Shown: positions 1 to 9,900 of the stretch, piece by piece
Numbering within the stretch: position 1 is the stretch's first letter
How the letters are laid out: every line of letters starts with the position of its first letter
Source of the DNA: Mycobacterium sp. GA-1199
GTDB taxonomy: Bacteria > Actinomycetota > Actinomycetes > Mycobacteriales > Mycobacteriaceae
Direction: 5' to 3'
Assembly: GCF_001500045.1 (NCBI RefSeq)
Contig: NZ_LQIX01000023.1
Coordinates: 248,001-312,000 of the forward strand
Length of the DNA: 64,000 bases
Position numbers and translations under genes: made by a program
The notes under the pieces: model-generated
What the model was told of the DNA's origin: nothing
Database searches by the model: none
The model's input: only the letters and a program-made list of their open reading frames with translations

Positions 1-1004
1 CCCTCGCCCAGCACTCCGTTGTTCACCAGACCTTCGGCAAGGGCAAGCGGCGCAACCAGATTCACCGCGACGACCGAATCCCAACGCCCCTCGTCCATGT
101 TGGCGAGCAGCTTGTCGCGGGTGATGCCGGCGTTGTTGACCAGGATGTCGACGCGACCGTCATAGTGGTCTCGCACATGCTCGGTGATGCGGTCGACCGC
201 GTCGTCGGCGGTCACGTCGAGGGCCAGCGCGGTCCCGCCGACCTTCGTGGCGGTCACGCCGAGCGCTTCCTGCGCCCCCTCGACGTCGATGCAGATCACC
301 TTCGCCCCGTCGCGGGAGAACACCTCGGCGATCGTCGCGCCGATACCGCGGGCGGCGCCGGTGACGATCGCGACCTTGCCGTCCAGCGGCCGGTCCCAGT
401 CCGCGGGCGGCGCCGCGTCGTCGGGGCCGATCCGGAACACCTGACCGTCGACGTAGGCCGACTTGCCCGACAGCAGGAACCGCATCGTCGACTCCAGACC
501 CGTCGCGGCGGGCTTCGCGTCGGGGGACACATAGACCAGGTTCACCGTCGCACCGCGACGCATCTCCTTGCCCAGCGAGCGGGTGAAGCCCTCGAGCGCA
601 CGCTGCGCGATGCGCTCATGTTCGCTGGCGGCCTGCTCGGGGGTGGTGCCGATGACGACGACGCGACCGGAAGGCCCGAGGTTGCGCAGCAGCGGGGTGA
701 AGAACGCGTAGAGCCCCTTGAGGCCGGTCGGTTCGGTGATACCGGTGGCGTCGTACACCAGTCCGCCGAACGAGTCGGCCCAGCGACCGCCGAGGTTGTC
801 GGAGACGACGTCGTAATCCTCGGCCAGCGCGGTGCGCAGCGGTTCCACGAGTCGGCCCTCGCCGCCGATCAGCAGCGTGCCCGCCAGCGGCGGATCACCC
901 GGCTTGTATCGGCGCAGCGTCTCGGGCTGGGGGATGCCGAGTTGCTTGGCGAGGAACGATCCGGGCGTCGAGTGGACGATTTGCGAGTACAGATCGGATG
1001 CCAT
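1..1004 (-). CDS. fabG4: FabG4-type 3-oxoacyl reductase (3' part outside window)
   Basis: NAD(P)H-dependent reduction of 3-oxoacyl thioesters, high-molecular-weight FabG family. Translation from the ATG at 1004 gives an N-terminus ([20 protein letters not shown]) that I recognise from mycobacterial FabG4 (Rv0242c). About 200 residues of the FabG4-specific flavodoxin-like domain precede a Rossmann ketoreductase domain with the nucleotide loop TGAARGIG near residue 215 and the NNAG motif near residue 288. The reading frame runs off the window edge at about residue 334 of roughly 450, so the catalytic YxxxK is not visible. It is divergent from fadA2 with only 46 bp between start codons, and that gap contains a perfect palindrome that probably controls both genes. 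Confidence 0.9.
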   Translation of the reverse strand, partial: MASDLYSQIVHSTPGSFLAKQLGIPQPETLRRYKPGDPPLAGTLLIGGEGRLVEPLRTALAEDYDVVSDNLGGRWADSFGGLVYDATGITEPTGLKGLYAFFTPLLRNLGPSGRVVVIGTTPEQAASEHERIAQRALEGFTRSLGKEMRRGATVNLVYVSPDAKPAATGLESTMRFLLSGKSAYVDGQVFRIGPDDAAPPADWDRPLDGKVAIVTGAARGIGATIAEVFSRDGAKVICIDVEGAQEALGVTATKVGGTALALDVTADDAVDRITEHVRDHYDGRVDILVNNAGITRDKLLANMDEGRWDSVVAVNLVAPLALAEGLVNNGVLGE

Positions 1005-1014
1005 GAGGACGAAC

Positions 1015-1028
1015 TTACTCCAGAGTAA
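1015..1028. promoter_or_regulatory. Operator palindrome between fabG4 and fadA2
   Basis: TTACTCCAGAGTAA is a perfect inverted repeat (TTACTC/GAGTAA, 2-bp spacer) in the middle of the 46-bp gap between divergent fabG4 and fadA2. A further half-site-like GGTGGGTA follows at 1034-1041. Related 14-mers occur twice upstream of fadE5 and once upstream of pxpB, which suggests one TetR-like regulator. The regulator itself is not identified. Confidence 0.55.
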
Positions 1029-1050
1029 GAAGGGTGGGTACTATGGGTGC

Positions 1051-2349
1051 ATGCCTAGTGATACCCGCCGACGCGTCGCCATTCTCGGTGGCAACCGAAT
1101 TCCTTTCGCTCGCTCCGACGGCGCCTACGCCAGCGCGTCCAACCAGGACATGTTCACCGCCGCGCTGGGCGGCCTCATCGAGCGCTTCAACCTCGAGGGG
1201 GAGACGCTCGGCGCGGTGATCGGCGGAGCCGTGCTCAAGCACAGCCGCGACTTCAACCTGATCCGCGAATGCGTGCTCGGCAGCGCGCTGTCGTCGTACA
1301 CGCCGGCCTTCGACATCCAGCAGGCGTGCGGCACCGGCCTGCAGGCGACCATCTCCGCGGCCGACGGCATCGCCGCGGGCCGCTACGAGGTCGCGGCCGC
1401 CGGCGGCGTCGACACCGCTTCGGATGCACCGATCGCGCTCGGCGACGATCTTCGCCGCACGCTGCTGGGGCTGCGCCGTGCGAAGTCGAACGTTGACCGG
1501 CTCAAGCTTGTGGGCAAACTGCCCGCATCGCTGGGCATCCAGATCCCGGTCAACAGCGAGCCCCGCACCGGCATGTCGATGGGTGAGCACGCCGCCGTCA
1601 CCGCCAAGGAGATGGGCATCAAGCGCGTCGACCAGGACGAGCTGGCCGCCGCCAGCCACCGCAACATGACCGCCGCTTACGACCGCGGCTTCTTCGACGA
1701 CCTGGTCACGCCGTTCCTCGGGCTGTACCGCGACAACAATCTGCGCCCCGATTCGTCGGCCGAGAAGCTGGCCAAGCTCAAGCCGGTGTTCGGGGTCCGC
1801 AACGGCGACGCGACGATGACTGCGGGCAACTCCACCCCGCTGACCGACGGCGCGTCGGTGGCCTTGCTGGCCAGCGAGAAGTGGGCCGAGCAGCACTCGA
1901 TTGAGCCCATGGCCTATTTCGTCGACTCGCAGACGGCGGCGGTCGACTACGTCAACGGCCGCGACGGCCTGCTGATGGCGGGCACGTACGCGGTGCCGCC
2001 GCTGCTGGCCCGCAACGGTCTGACCCTGCAGGACTTCGACTTCTACGAGATCCACGAGGCGTTCGCGTCGGTGGTCCTGGCCGTGCTGCAGGCCTGGGAG
2101 TCCGAGGAGTACTGCAAGGAGCGCCTCGGCCTCGACGCCGCGCTCGGGTCGATCGACCGGTCGAAGCTCAACGTCAACGGCTCCTCGATCGCGGCCGGGC
2201 ATCCGTTCGCCGCGACCGGTGGGCGCATCGTCGCGCAGCTGGCCAAGCAGTTGGCCGAAAAAAAGAAGGAGACGGGGCAGCCGGTGCGCGGGCTGATCTC
2301 GATCTGCGCTGCCGGCGGCCAGGGTGTGACGGCGATCCTCGAGGCTTAG
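1051..2349 (+). CDS. fadA2: Acetyl-CoA acyltransferase (thiolase) FadA2
   Basis: Thiolase of fatty acid beta-oxidation: thiolytic cleavage of 3-ketoacyl-CoA, or the reverse condensation. The 432-residue product matches the size of Rv0243. The nucleophile is Cys93 in QQACGTGLQ, the HEAF histidine is His335 (EIHEAF), a GHP motif follows in NGSSIAAGHPFAATG, and the second catalytic cysteine is Cys419 in CAAGGQG near the C-terminus. I chose the ATG at 1051 because the family N-terminus (MPSDTRRRVAILGGNRIPFA) begins there; the open frame upstream runs into fabG4. The order fabG4, fadA2, fadE5 is as in M. tuberculosis, except that a luciferase-like oxidoreductase lies between fadA2 and fadE5. Confidence 0.93.
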   Translation: MPSDTRRRVAILGGNRIPFARSDGAYASASNQDMFTAALGGLIERFNLEGETLGAVIGGAVLKHSRDFNLIRECVLGSALSSYTPAFDIQQACGTGLQATISAADGIAAGRYEVAAAGGVDTASDAPIALGDDLRRTLLGLRRAKSNVDRLKLVGKLPASLGIQIPVNSEPRTGMSMGEHAAVTAKEMGIKRVDQDELAAASHRNMTAAYDRGFFDDLVTPFLGLYRDNNLRPDSSAEKLAKLKPVFGVRNGDATMTAGNSTPLTDGASVALLASEKWAEQHSIEPMAYFVDSQTAAVDYVNGRDGLLMAGTYAVPPLLARNGLTLQDFDFYEIHEAFASVVLAVLQAWESEEYCKERLGLDAALGSIDRSKLNVNGSSIAAGHPFAATGGRIVAQLAKQLAEKKKETGQPVRGLISICAAGGQGVTAILEA

Positions 2350-2430
2350 CGCCTGCCAGAACCGCGGGAGAAATTAATTTACGGCGGCTGTAACGCCCCT
2401 CCGAAACGCGCCGATACACCGGATAGCTCC

Positions 2431-2466
2431 GTGCTGCCGTCTGACCCCCCGACCCGACGGCAGTAC
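2431..2466 (+). terminator. Hairpin after fadA2
   Basis: GTGCTGCCGTC at 2431-2441 pairs with GACGGCAGTAC at 2456-2466: 11 pairs including one G-U, with a 14-nt C-rich loop. It lies 82 bp after the fadA2 stop and has no U-tract, as is common for mycobacterial terminators. It ends 40 bp before the next gene, so it could instead act in that leader. Confidence 0.45.
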
Positions 2467-2506
2467 GGGGCTCTTAACGTTGTGGCGCCCATGCTTCGAT
2501 GGGGTG

Positions 2507-3439
2507 ATGCAGATCAGCGTCGCTCTCACCGGACTCATCACGGACGCCGACGGCCGCCCACCGCTCGACGGCGTCTTGGCGAAGTTGACGTCGTTGCGCG
2601 ACGAGGGGTTCGGCAGGGTGTGGATGGCACAGTTGCCTTACGACCCCGACCTGCTGACGATCCTGGCCGTCGCGTTCCGCGAGATCGACACCATCGAGGT
2701 GGCGTCGGGCGTCATCCCCATCCAGGTCCAGCACCCGACCCAGCTGGCGCAGCGCGCGCTGACACTGAACGCCATCGCCGGCGGCCGCTTCACCCTCGGC
2801 ATCGGGCTGAGCCATCGCATGGTGACCGAAGGAGTGTGGGGCATTTCGTATGACAAGCCGGTGCGGCAGATGCGCGAATACCTCGACGCGTTGCTGCCCC
2901 TGCTGGCCGGTGAGCCCGCGGAGGCTGCCGGAGATTTCTGGACCACCCGAGGCTCGCTGAAGGTGCCCGGCGCCCCGCGACCCGACGTCTACCTCGCCGC
3001 GCTGGGTCCGCAGATGCTGCGCCTGGCCGGCCGTCGCAGCGCCGGGACGATGACCTGGATGACGGGCCCCAAGACACTGGCCGACCACATCGTCCCGACC
3101 CTGCGCACGGCCGCGGTAAAGGCGGGCCGCGACGAGGGCTCGGTCCGTGTCGTGGCGTCGTTGCCGATCAGCGTCACCGACGACGTAGACGCCGCCCGGA
3201 CCAAAGCCGCCGGAGAGTTCGCGATCTACGGACAGTTGCCGTCGTACCGCGCCATGCTCGACCGGGAGGGCTTCGCAGAACCCGCGGACGCCGCGATCAT
3301 CGGCGACGAGGAAACGGTGGCACAGCGACTCGACGAACTGGCCGCGGCCGGCGTCGACGAGTTCGTCGCCACCGTCTTCGACTCCGACTCCGAAGCGCGA
3401 GCGCGCACGCGGACGCTTCTGCGAGCCAAGGGCGACTGA
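2507..3439 (+). CDS. LLM-class F420-dependent oxidoreductase
   Basis: A 310-residue luciferase-like (TIM-barrel) protein of the kind that uses coenzyme F420 in mycobacteria; substrate unknown. Family signs are the N-terminal strand MQISVALTGLITDADGRPP, the segment AQRALTLNAIAGGRFTLGIG typical of LLM barrels, and the C-terminal GDEETVAQRLDELAAAGVDEF. I start at ATG 2507; the frame is open upstream from a TTG at 2480 but those residues do not look conserved. The Shine-Dalgarno is weak. In M. tuberculosis fadA2 and fadE5 are neighbours, so this gene is an addition to the block or a loss in the tuberculosis lineage. It could also use FMN rather than F420. Confidence 0.85.
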   Translation: MQISVALTGLITDADGRPPLDGVLAKLTSLRDEGFGRVWMAQLPYDPDLLTILAVAFREIDTIEVASGVIPIQVQHPTQLAQRALTLNAIAGGRFTLGIGLSHRMVTEGVWGISYDKPVRQMREYLDALLPLLAGEPAEAAGDFWTTRGSLKVPGAPRPDVYLAALGPQMLRLAGRRSAGTMTWMTGPKTLADHIVPTLRTAAVKAGRDEGSVRVVASLPISVTDDVDAARTKAAGEFAIYGQLPSYRAMLDREGFAEPADAAIIGDEETVAQRLDELAAAGVDEFVATVFDSDSEARARTRTLLRAKGD

Positions 3440-3454
3440 GCAGAAAATTCGCCC

Positions 3455-3483
3455 TGGTGTGATCGAGAACACAGGCGTACGAT
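3455..3483 (+). promoter_or_regulatory. Putative promoter of the F6-position small RNA
   Basis: A mycobacterial -10 hexamer TACGAT (3478-3483) lies exactly 17 bp after TGGTGT (3455-3460), a weak -35. Transcription would begin near 3490, just before the 5' arm of the RNA structure at 3495. I do not see a clean SigF-type GGTTT/GGGTAT pair here. Confidence 0.4.
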
Positions 3484-3491
3484 CGGTCGCA

Positions 3492-3647
3492 CGACGGGTT
3501 CGGGAGGGCAAGTAGGTGCGTCACATCAGTCGCGCGCGGTCGGCTTTCAACCCTTGCCGACTCTTCGGAATAGCCACTCCCGAACCCGCCCTTCATGTCT
3601 TGCATCCCATGCAAAACGCCCCCGGGAAGAGTCCGGGGGCGTTTTGT
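3492..3647 (+). ncRNA. F6-like small RNA candidate (fadA2-fadE5 interval)
   Basis: No protein gene fits 3440-3670. The + strand folds as a 12-bp closing stem, CGGGTTCGGGAG (3495-3506) with CTCCCGAACCCG (3577-3588). Inside it is a GTCGGC/GCCGAC hairpin (3539-3544 with 3556-3561) whose 11-nt loop is TTTCAACCCTT. A strong intrinsic terminator follows. From recollection, not checked, the M. tuberculosis sRNA F6 is encoded between fadA2 and fadE5, and position and architecture agree. The ends are estimates: the 5' end is from the putative -10 and the 3' end from the terminator. A shorter RNA ending near 3590 is possible. Confidence 0.55.
3612..3646. terminator. Bidirectional intrinsic terminator
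   Basis: Perfect 14-bp stem, CAAAACGCCCCCGG (3612-3625) with CCGGGGGCGTTTTG (3633-3646), and a 7-nt loop. A T-run follows the stem on either strand. It lies 25 bp beyond the fadE5 stop on the minus strand and ends the small-RNA candidate on the plus strand. Confidence 0.85.
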
Positions 3648-3670
3648 CGAACAGGGCGGCTGAAGGCTCT

Positions 3671-5506
3671 TTAGAAGGCCGCCTCGTCGAGTTCCATCAC
3701 CTCGTTGTCGAGGTTCTCGATGATCTGACGCGTGCTGGTGAGCATCGGCAGGAAGTTCTTTGCGAAGAACGACGCCACCGCGACCTTACCCTCGTAGAAG
3801 GCGCGGTCGTCACCGCTCACACCCGCGTCGAGCTTGTCGACGGCCACCGCGGCGTGCTGCTGCAGGAGCCAGCCGATGACCAGGTCGCCGACGCTCATCA
3901 GGAAGCGCACCGAGCCCAGGCCGACCTTGTACAGCTCGGTCGGGTTCTCCTGCGCCGCCATCAGATAGCCGGTGAGCGAGGCCGCCATCGCCTGGACGTC
4001 CTCCAGCGCGGTGGCCAGCAGCGCGCGCTCGGCCTTGAGCCGGCCGTTGCCCGACTCGTTCTTGATGAACTGCTCGATCTGGCCGGCCACGTGAGCCAGC
4101 GCCACACCCTTGTCGCGGACGATCTTGCGGAAGAAGAAGTCCTGCGCCTGGATGGCCGTGGTGCCCTCGTAGAGCGAGTCGATCTTGGCGTCACGGATGT
4201 ACTGCTCGATCGGGTAGTCCTGCAGGAAGCCTGAACCACCGAGGGTCTGCAGGCTCTCGGTCAGCTTGGCGTAGGCCTGTTCGGAGCCCACACCCTTGAC
4301 GATCGGCAGCATCAGGTCGTTCACCCGCGCGGCCAGCTCGGCGTCCACCTCGTGCACGGCCTTGGCCACCGCCGCGTCCTGGTAGGTCGCCGTGTAGAGG
4401 TACAGCGCGCGCAGACCCTCGGCGTAGGCCTTCTGGGTCATCAGCGAACGACGCACGTCGGGGTGGTGCGTGATGGTCACGCGCGGCGCGGTCTTGTCGG
4501 TCATCTGCGTCATGTCGGCACCCTGCACACGCTCCTTGGCGTACTCGAGCGCGTTGAGGTAGCCGGTCGACAGCGTGGCGATTGCCTTGGTGCCCACCAT
4601 CATTCGGGCCTGCTCGATGACGTCGAACATCTGCGCGATGCCGTCGTGCACCTCGCCGACCAGCCAGCCGACAGCCGGGGTGCCGTGCTGACCCAGCGAC
4701 AGCTCACAGGTGGCCGACACCTTTAGGCCCATCTTGTGCTCGACGTTGGTGACGAAGACGCCGTTGCGCTCGCCGGGCTCACCGGTCTCGGGGTCGAAGT
4801 GGAACTTCGGCACGAAGAACAGCGACAGGCCCTTGGTGCCCGGGCCTGCGCCCTCGGGGCGGGCCAGCACCAGGTGCATGATGTTCTCGAACAGGTCGTC
4901 GGAGTCGCCCGAGGTGATGAAGCGCTTGACGCCGTCGATGTGCCAGGTGCCGTCGGGCTGCTGCACGGCCTTGGTGCGGCCGGCGCCGACATCGGAGCCC
5001 GCATCGGGCTCGGTCAGCACCATCGTGGCGCCCCAGTTGCGCTCGGCGGCCAGCACGGCCCACTTCTTCTGCTCGTCGGTGCCGTTGTTGTAGAAGATCT
5101 CGCACATGCCCGCGCCCATGGCGTACATGTAGGCCGCGGGGTTGGCGCCGAGAATGTGCTCGATCAGCGCCCACTGCAGCGCCCGGGGCATCGGCATGCC
5201 TCCGAGTTCCTCGGAGAGACCGACCTTGTCCCAGCCACCCTCGAGCAGCGCGCGCATCGACTTCTTGAACGAGTCGGGCAGCGTCACCGAGTGAGTGTTC
5301 GGGTCGAAGGTCGGCGGGTTGCGGTCCGCGTCGGCGAACGACTCGGCGATCGGGCCCTCAGCCAAGCGGGCGATCTCGCCGAGCATCTCGCGGGCGGTGT
5401 CCACGTCCAGCTCGGCGTAGTCACCCTCGCCAAGCGCCTTGTCGACGCCGAAGACCTCGAACAGGTTGAATACCTGGTCACGAACGTTGCTCTTGTAGTG
5501 GCTCAC
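3671..5506 (-). CDS. fadE5: Acyl-CoA dehydrogenase FadE5
   Basis: FAD-dependent alpha,beta-dehydrogenation of acyl-CoA, the first step of beta-oxidation; mycobacterial FadE5 is known to accept a broad range of chain lengths. The product has 611 residues, the usual size of this large subclass, which carries an extra C-terminal domain. Visible motifs are the flavin/substrate segment [10 protein letters not shown] (about 165-174), ITSGDSDD (197-204), and the catalytic base Glu447 in [11 protein letters not shown]. The start ATG is preceded by GAGGAGG. The promoter region (5507-5600) holds two copies of the TTACTSRTGGGTAA-type operator. The gene converges on the small-RNA candidate and shares its terminator. 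Confidence 0.95.
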   Translation of the reverse strand: MSHYKSNVRDQVFNLFEVFGVDKALGEGDYAELDVDTAREMLGEIARLAEGPIAESFADADRNPPTFDPNTHSVTLPDSFKKSMRALLEGGWDKVGLSEELGGMPMPRALQWALIEHILGANPAAYMYAMGAGMCEIFYNNGTDEQKKWAVLAAERNWGATMVLTEPDAGSDVGAGRTKAVQQPDGTWHIDGVKRFITSGDSDDLFENIMHLVLARPEGAGPGTKGLSLFFVPKFHFDPETGEPGERNGVFVTNVEHKMGLKVSATCELSLGQHGTPAVGWLVGEVHDGIAQMFDVIEQARMMVGTKAIATLSTGYLNALEYAKERVQGADMTQMTDKTAPRVTITHHPDVRRSLMTQKAYAEGLRALYLYTATYQDAAVAKAVHEVDAELAARVNDLMLPIVKGVGSEQAYAKLTESLQTLGGSGFLQDYPIEQYIRDAKIDSLYEGTTAIQAQDFFFRKIVRDKGVALAHVAGQIEQFIKNESGNGRLKAERALLATALEDVQAMAASLTGYLMAAQENPTELYKVGLGSVRFLMSVGDLVIGWLLQQHAAVAVDKLDAGVSGDDRAFYEGKVAVASFFAKNFLPMLTSTRQIIENLDNEVMELDEAAF

Positions 5507-5557
5507 TGTTCCTCCTCGGTGAGACGGCCACTGTTGGTTGGGTACTTGTTGCTTAAG

Positions 5558-5596
5558 TTACCCACCAGTAACTGTCCGAACTATACCCATCAGTAA
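5558..5596. promoter_or_regulatory. Two operator copies upstream of fadE5
   Basis: TTACCCACCAGTAA (5558-5571) and ATACCCATCAGTAA (5583-5596) are near-identical 14-mers on the same strand, 25 bp apart. They lie 52-90 bp upstream of the fadE5 start. On the gene's strand they read TTACTGGTGGGTAA and TTACTGATGGGTAT, matching the sites at fabG4/fadA2 and pxpB. Confidence 0.6.
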
Positions 5597-5744
5597 CTTC
5601 AACTCAAACCACCTCGAAACAATTTCCGGGGCCTAACTAACCGCCCGGTTGGTCGGGGAGCCGAAATCCGCAGTTGACAGGTGTCTGGCCAGGCGTTGAG
5701 GCCCATTGTGAGAATCGTCACGCCAGCCCGGATAGGGTGTTGCG

Positions 5745-6824
5745 ATGCTTCGCATCGCGATTTGGGGGACCGGAAACATGGGGTCGGCGGCCATCCGCTC
5801 GGCGTCGGCTTTTCCGGGGTTGACACTCGCCGGCGTCATCACGTCGTCGCCGGACAAGGCGGGTAAGGACGCCGCAGCGTTCGCCGCGCTCGACGGGTCG
5901 ACCGGCGTCACCGCCACCACCGACGTCGACGCGGTGCTCGCCGACTGCGATGCCGTCGCCTATATGGCCTCCGGTGACATCCGACCGGACGACGCCGTCG
6001 CCGACATCGAGCGCTGCCTGCGGGCGGGCAGGCATGTGGTGACGCCGTCGCTGTACTCGCTCTACGACCCGCGCTCTGCGCCATCCGAATGGGTCGACCG
6101 GCTCACCCGCGCCGCCGAAGAGGGCAACTGCACCCTGCTCGTCAGCGGCGTCGACCCGGGCTGGGGCAACGACGCGCTGGCGGTGATGGCCGCCGGTTTG
6201 TGCACCAGGATCAACAGCATCCGCTGCCAGGAGATCTTCGACTACTCCACTTACAACCAGCCGTTCGCGGTGAAGGTTTCGTGCGGGTTCGGCGGATCCA
6301 TGGACGAGACGCCGATGATGTTGCTTCCGTCGATTCCGACCATGGTGTGGGGCGGGAACATCCGCTTGGTCGGCCGCGCCCTCGGGATGGAGATCGACGA
6401 GATCGCCGAGGAAGTCGAACGACGCCCACTGGAGGAGCCCGTCGAGACGGTGATGGGCCGGTTCGAGAAGGGCACCCAGGGCGCGTTCTGGTTGAAGGTG
6501 ATCGGAAAGTCGGGTGGACGCGAACGCATCGTCATCGACCACATCACCCGCATCCACTCGTCGTGCGCGCCGGACTGGCCGTATCCCGACGAGGGCGTCG
6601 GCGACCACCGCGTGATCATCGACGGCGATCCGCAGCTGACCATCACCACGCGCGCCGACGTGCCCGGCGGTACGCGCGCCGACGGCGGCAACACCACCGC
6701 CGCCAATCGACTGCTCGGTGCCCTTGCCTGGCTCGTCGAGCAGAAACCCGGCATCTACGACGGGCTCGACGCACCGCTGCAGACGACGCTGCCGCCGGAG
6801 GTGCAGGCCCAGCGCTGGGCATAG
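5745..6824 (+). CDS. NAD(P)H-dependent amine dehydrogenase-like protein (paralogue 1)
   Basis: A 359-residue protein with an N-terminal dihydrodipicolinate-reductase-like Rossmann fold (MLRIAIWGTGNMGSAAIRSA, GxGxxG-type loop) and a C-terminal domain containing DYSTYNQPF. Distant relatives include 2,4-diaminopentanoate dehydrogenase and engineered amine dehydrogenases; the natural substrate here is unknown. It is one of four members of this family in the window (others at 55307, 57772 and 58841) and diverges from the other three in the N-terminal motif (IAIWGTGNMG rather than VxQWATGxxG). It is divergent from fadE5 and converges on the pks gene, from which it is separated by a long hairpin. 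Confidence 0.75.
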   Translation: MLRIAIWGTGNMGSAAIRSASAFPGLTLAGVITSSPDKAGKDAAAFAALDGSTGVTATTDVDAVLADCDAVAYMASGDIRPDDAVADIERCLRAGRHVVTPSLYSLYDPRSAPSEWVDRLTRAAEEGNCTLLVSGVDPGWGNDALAVMAAGLCTRINSIRCQEIFDYSTYNQPFAVKVSCGFGGSMDETPMMLLPSIPTMVWGGNIRLVGRALGMEIDEIAEEVERRPLEEPVETVMGRFEKGTQGAFWLKVIGKSGGRERIVIDHITRIHSSCAPDWPYPDEGVGDHRVIIDGDPQLTITTRADVPGGTRADGGNTTAANRLLGALAWLVEQKPGIYDGLDAPLQTTLPPEVQAQRWA

Positions 6825-6835
6825 GTTTTCTTTGT

Positions 6836-6897
6836 ACCGAGCGCACGCTTGTGTACGCGTTTCCCCCTGGACGGGTGTTCACAAATGTGCGCTCGGT
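6836..6897. repeat. Long intergenic inverted repeat between converging genes
   Basis: The 18-nt arms at 6836-6853 (ACCGAGCGCACGCTTGTG) and 6880-6897 (CACAAATGTGCGCTCGGT) pair with two mismatches around a 26-nt loop. The element fills most of the 77-bp gap between the ends of the amine-dehydrogenase-like gene and pks. It may be a bidirectional terminator or one copy of a dispersed palindromic repeat; there is no U-tract. Confidence 0.6.
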
Positions 6898-6901
6898 GCC
6901 G

Positions 6902-9900
6902 TCAGTCGTCTGCCGAAACCGCCTGCCCCTCAGCGGTTTCCGCGTCATCGGCGTCGGGTAATTGAGCGACGAGATACTCGGCGAGCCCGCCGATGGTCGG
7001 GTAGTCGAACACCGCCGTCGCGTTGATGGTGAACGCGCCGCCGAACTGGCTGTGCAAGCGGTTGCGCAGCTCGATCGCCATCAGCGAATCTGTCCCGAGA
7101 TCCAGGAAGCGACTAGTCGCTGCGGGCGGCTGCGCCAGCCGCAAGAAGTTCTGCACCTCGCGCTGAAGGAACTCGGTGACGAAAGCCGCCCTCTGCGGCA
7201 CCGGGATCTCCTGCAACTGGCGGAGCAGCTCGCTGTCGCCAGTCACCTCCCCCTCGGGGCGAGGCAGGACGAGATCCAGGATCGGCGGCCGGGCAGCACC
7301 CAACAGCTTCGCGGCTCGCTGCCAGTTGGCTTTGACGATCGTCGCCTGTCCCGTGCCGTTTGCGACCACCTCGGCCAGTGCGCTCAGCGCCGTGGACGGT
7401 TCCAACGGAACCAGACCCTGCGCGTTGAGGTTGGCGCGCACAGCTTCCGACGAGGCCATCCCGCCGTCGGCCCACGGCCCGAAGTTGACAGCTGTGGCCG
7501 GCAATCCGGCCGCACGACGCCTCGCGACCAAGCCGTCGAGCAGCGCATTGGCCGTTGCGTAGTTGGCCTGCCCAGGAGATCCGAAGATGCTGGACACCGA
7601 CGATGACACGATGAAGAAGTCGAGGTCGTCGGCTTGGGTCAACCGGTCCAAGTGGCAGGCGCCGAAAGCCTTGGGCCTCAACGTCGTTCGGAATCGATCG
7701 ATTCCCTGCTGGGATAGCAGGGCATCGTCGAGCACTCCGGCGAGGTGCGCCACACCGGCGAGCGGCGGCAGATCCGCGCGGATCCGGTCAAGCAGCCGCG
7801 CCACCTCGTCCTCGTCGCCGATGTCGGCGGGAAAGGTGTGGATGCGGCACTTGTAGCGCTCGGTGATCTCGTCAATCGTGCGCTGCGTAAGCGCGTCGGC
7901 TTCGCGACGGCTGGTCAGGACGATGTCGCAGGCCCCCAGTTGCGCCAGGTACGCCGCGAGGCGCAGGCCGATCGCCCCCAGTCCGCCGGTGATCAGATAG
8001 CTCCGATCCGGCTTCGGCTGCAACGGATCCGGGACCTGAAGCACGATCTTGCCGATGTGGCGCGCTTGCTGCATGCGGCGAAACGCCGCCCTTGCCTCGG
8101 TGATCGGATAGATCTCGGCGGGCAGCGGCTTCCACTCGCGACTGGCCATCCCGTCCGAGACTTCAACCAACAACCGTTTGACGTGGTCGGGATTCTGCAG
8201 AGCGGTCAGATCCAACGCGACGATCTCGTAGGCGATATCGGGTCGGGTCGCCGCCATCTGCTCGGGCGTCCAAATGTCGCGCTTGGCGATCTCGGCGAAA
8301 CGCCCGTTGCGGGCGGTGGCCCGCACCGTGGCGTCGATGAATCCCTCATTAGTCAGGCTGTTGAGCACGACATCGACTCCCGCACCGTCGGTGTCCGCCA
8401 AGATCTGATCGGCGAAATCCGTCGTACGCGAATCGTAGACGTACTTCACGCCCATCTTGCGCAGCGTCGAACGCTTGTACTTGCTCGCGGTTGCGAAGAC
8501 GATGGCGCCGTGCTGCTGTGCCATCTGGACCGCGTATAGGCCGACGCCACCGCTTGCGGCGTGAATGAGCACGCGGTCGCCTGCTTTCAACTGTGCCCAG
8601 TCGAACGCGAGCCGGACCGTCAGCGCTGCGGCGGGAATGGTTGCCGCGGCAACGGCACTCAGCCCCTTGGGAATTGGTGCCACCAACTGAAGCGGGACAT
8701 TGAACCGGCTGCAGAATGCCCCCTGCATGAACCCGTAGACGTGCTGGCCCACTTCAATGCCTGTGACTCCGTCACCCAACTGCGTGACGATGCCGGCGAA
8801 ATCGCCGCCGATTGGCCCTGGGTCGCCCGGGTAGAGGCCCAGTACGTTGAGCACGTCTCGGAAGTTGAGGCCGGCGGCCTCAACCTGGACTTGCACGTAG
8901 CCTTCGCCCGGTGGCGAGAGCTCGACCTCGGTCAGGCGCAGATTGTCGATCGCACCGCGCTCAGTGGGTGAAAGGACATAGTCCGTTGAGCGCGGAACGG
9001 TCAGATGCCCGCTGCGGGCCCAGGGCAATAGCCTTGAGGCCAACAGCTTCCCCTGGCGCACGGCGAGTTCAGGTTCATCGATCGGTGTGCTCAGCATGTT
9101 GGCGAGAATGCGCACCGCGTCCGGTGAACCGTCGGTGTCGATCAATCTGCCGCGTACCGCGGGCTCCTCATTGATCGTGGTACGTCCGAAGCCCCACAAA
9201 GCGGCCTGCACAGGGTCGACCGGCTCGCCCGACTCGGTGGCCACTGCCCGCTCGGTGACGATCCACATGCCGCCCGGGAGCTTCACGCCGTCTTTCCCCG
9301 AACCGCCTTGCACCGCGTGCACAGCGCTGAGAAGATTTACGATCTCGCCTTCGAGCCGCGCGGCGATTTGACCACTCGAATCGTCGGGCCGCGGGGCGGT
9401 TGCACGCCAGACGACCCCGGAGAACCCGACGCCGCGCTCATGCGCGTCCAACAAGAGCGCTCCCAACGTCGCCGAATCGGTGGTCCGGTCGAATGGAATG
9501 CAGCCGGGCACCGTGCTGGCCAGTTCGTCAAAACCGACGATCAACCAGGTGCCGTTTGTCGGGGCGGCGTCGTCACTCAGCGGCGGTAGCGGCACCTCGT
9601 GCCAGCCAAGGGTATAGAGCAGCCGGGTGACATCCCCGCCAAGCCCGCGAAGCAGCGCTTCACGTGGTGCGCGTTTGACTGTGAACTCGCGAATCCCCCC
9701 CAGTAAACGGCCATCTCGATCGACGAAATCCAGATCGAAAACTTGTGTTTCGTTGTCGACGCCACTGGCGTGCCACTTCGCCCGGCAGTAGAACCTGCGA
9801 GGGATCCTCTCTTTGAGCCAAACCTGCCCGTACCGCAATGGGAGGAACATGTCGTTGACGCCTCGTTCGAGCGCGAGGTGTGACGGGAACGCCGGGAAAG

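Noticed and set aside
1015..2202. 395-residue minus-strand frame across fadA2
   Set aside because: High-GC antisense shadow (Arg/Val/Ala/Gly-rich); fadA2 has full thiolase motifs on the other strand.
3440..3500. SigF-type promoter for the F6-like RNA
   Set aside because: No GGTTT-N15-17-GGGTAT pair is seen; only a SigA-like TACGAT with weak -35.
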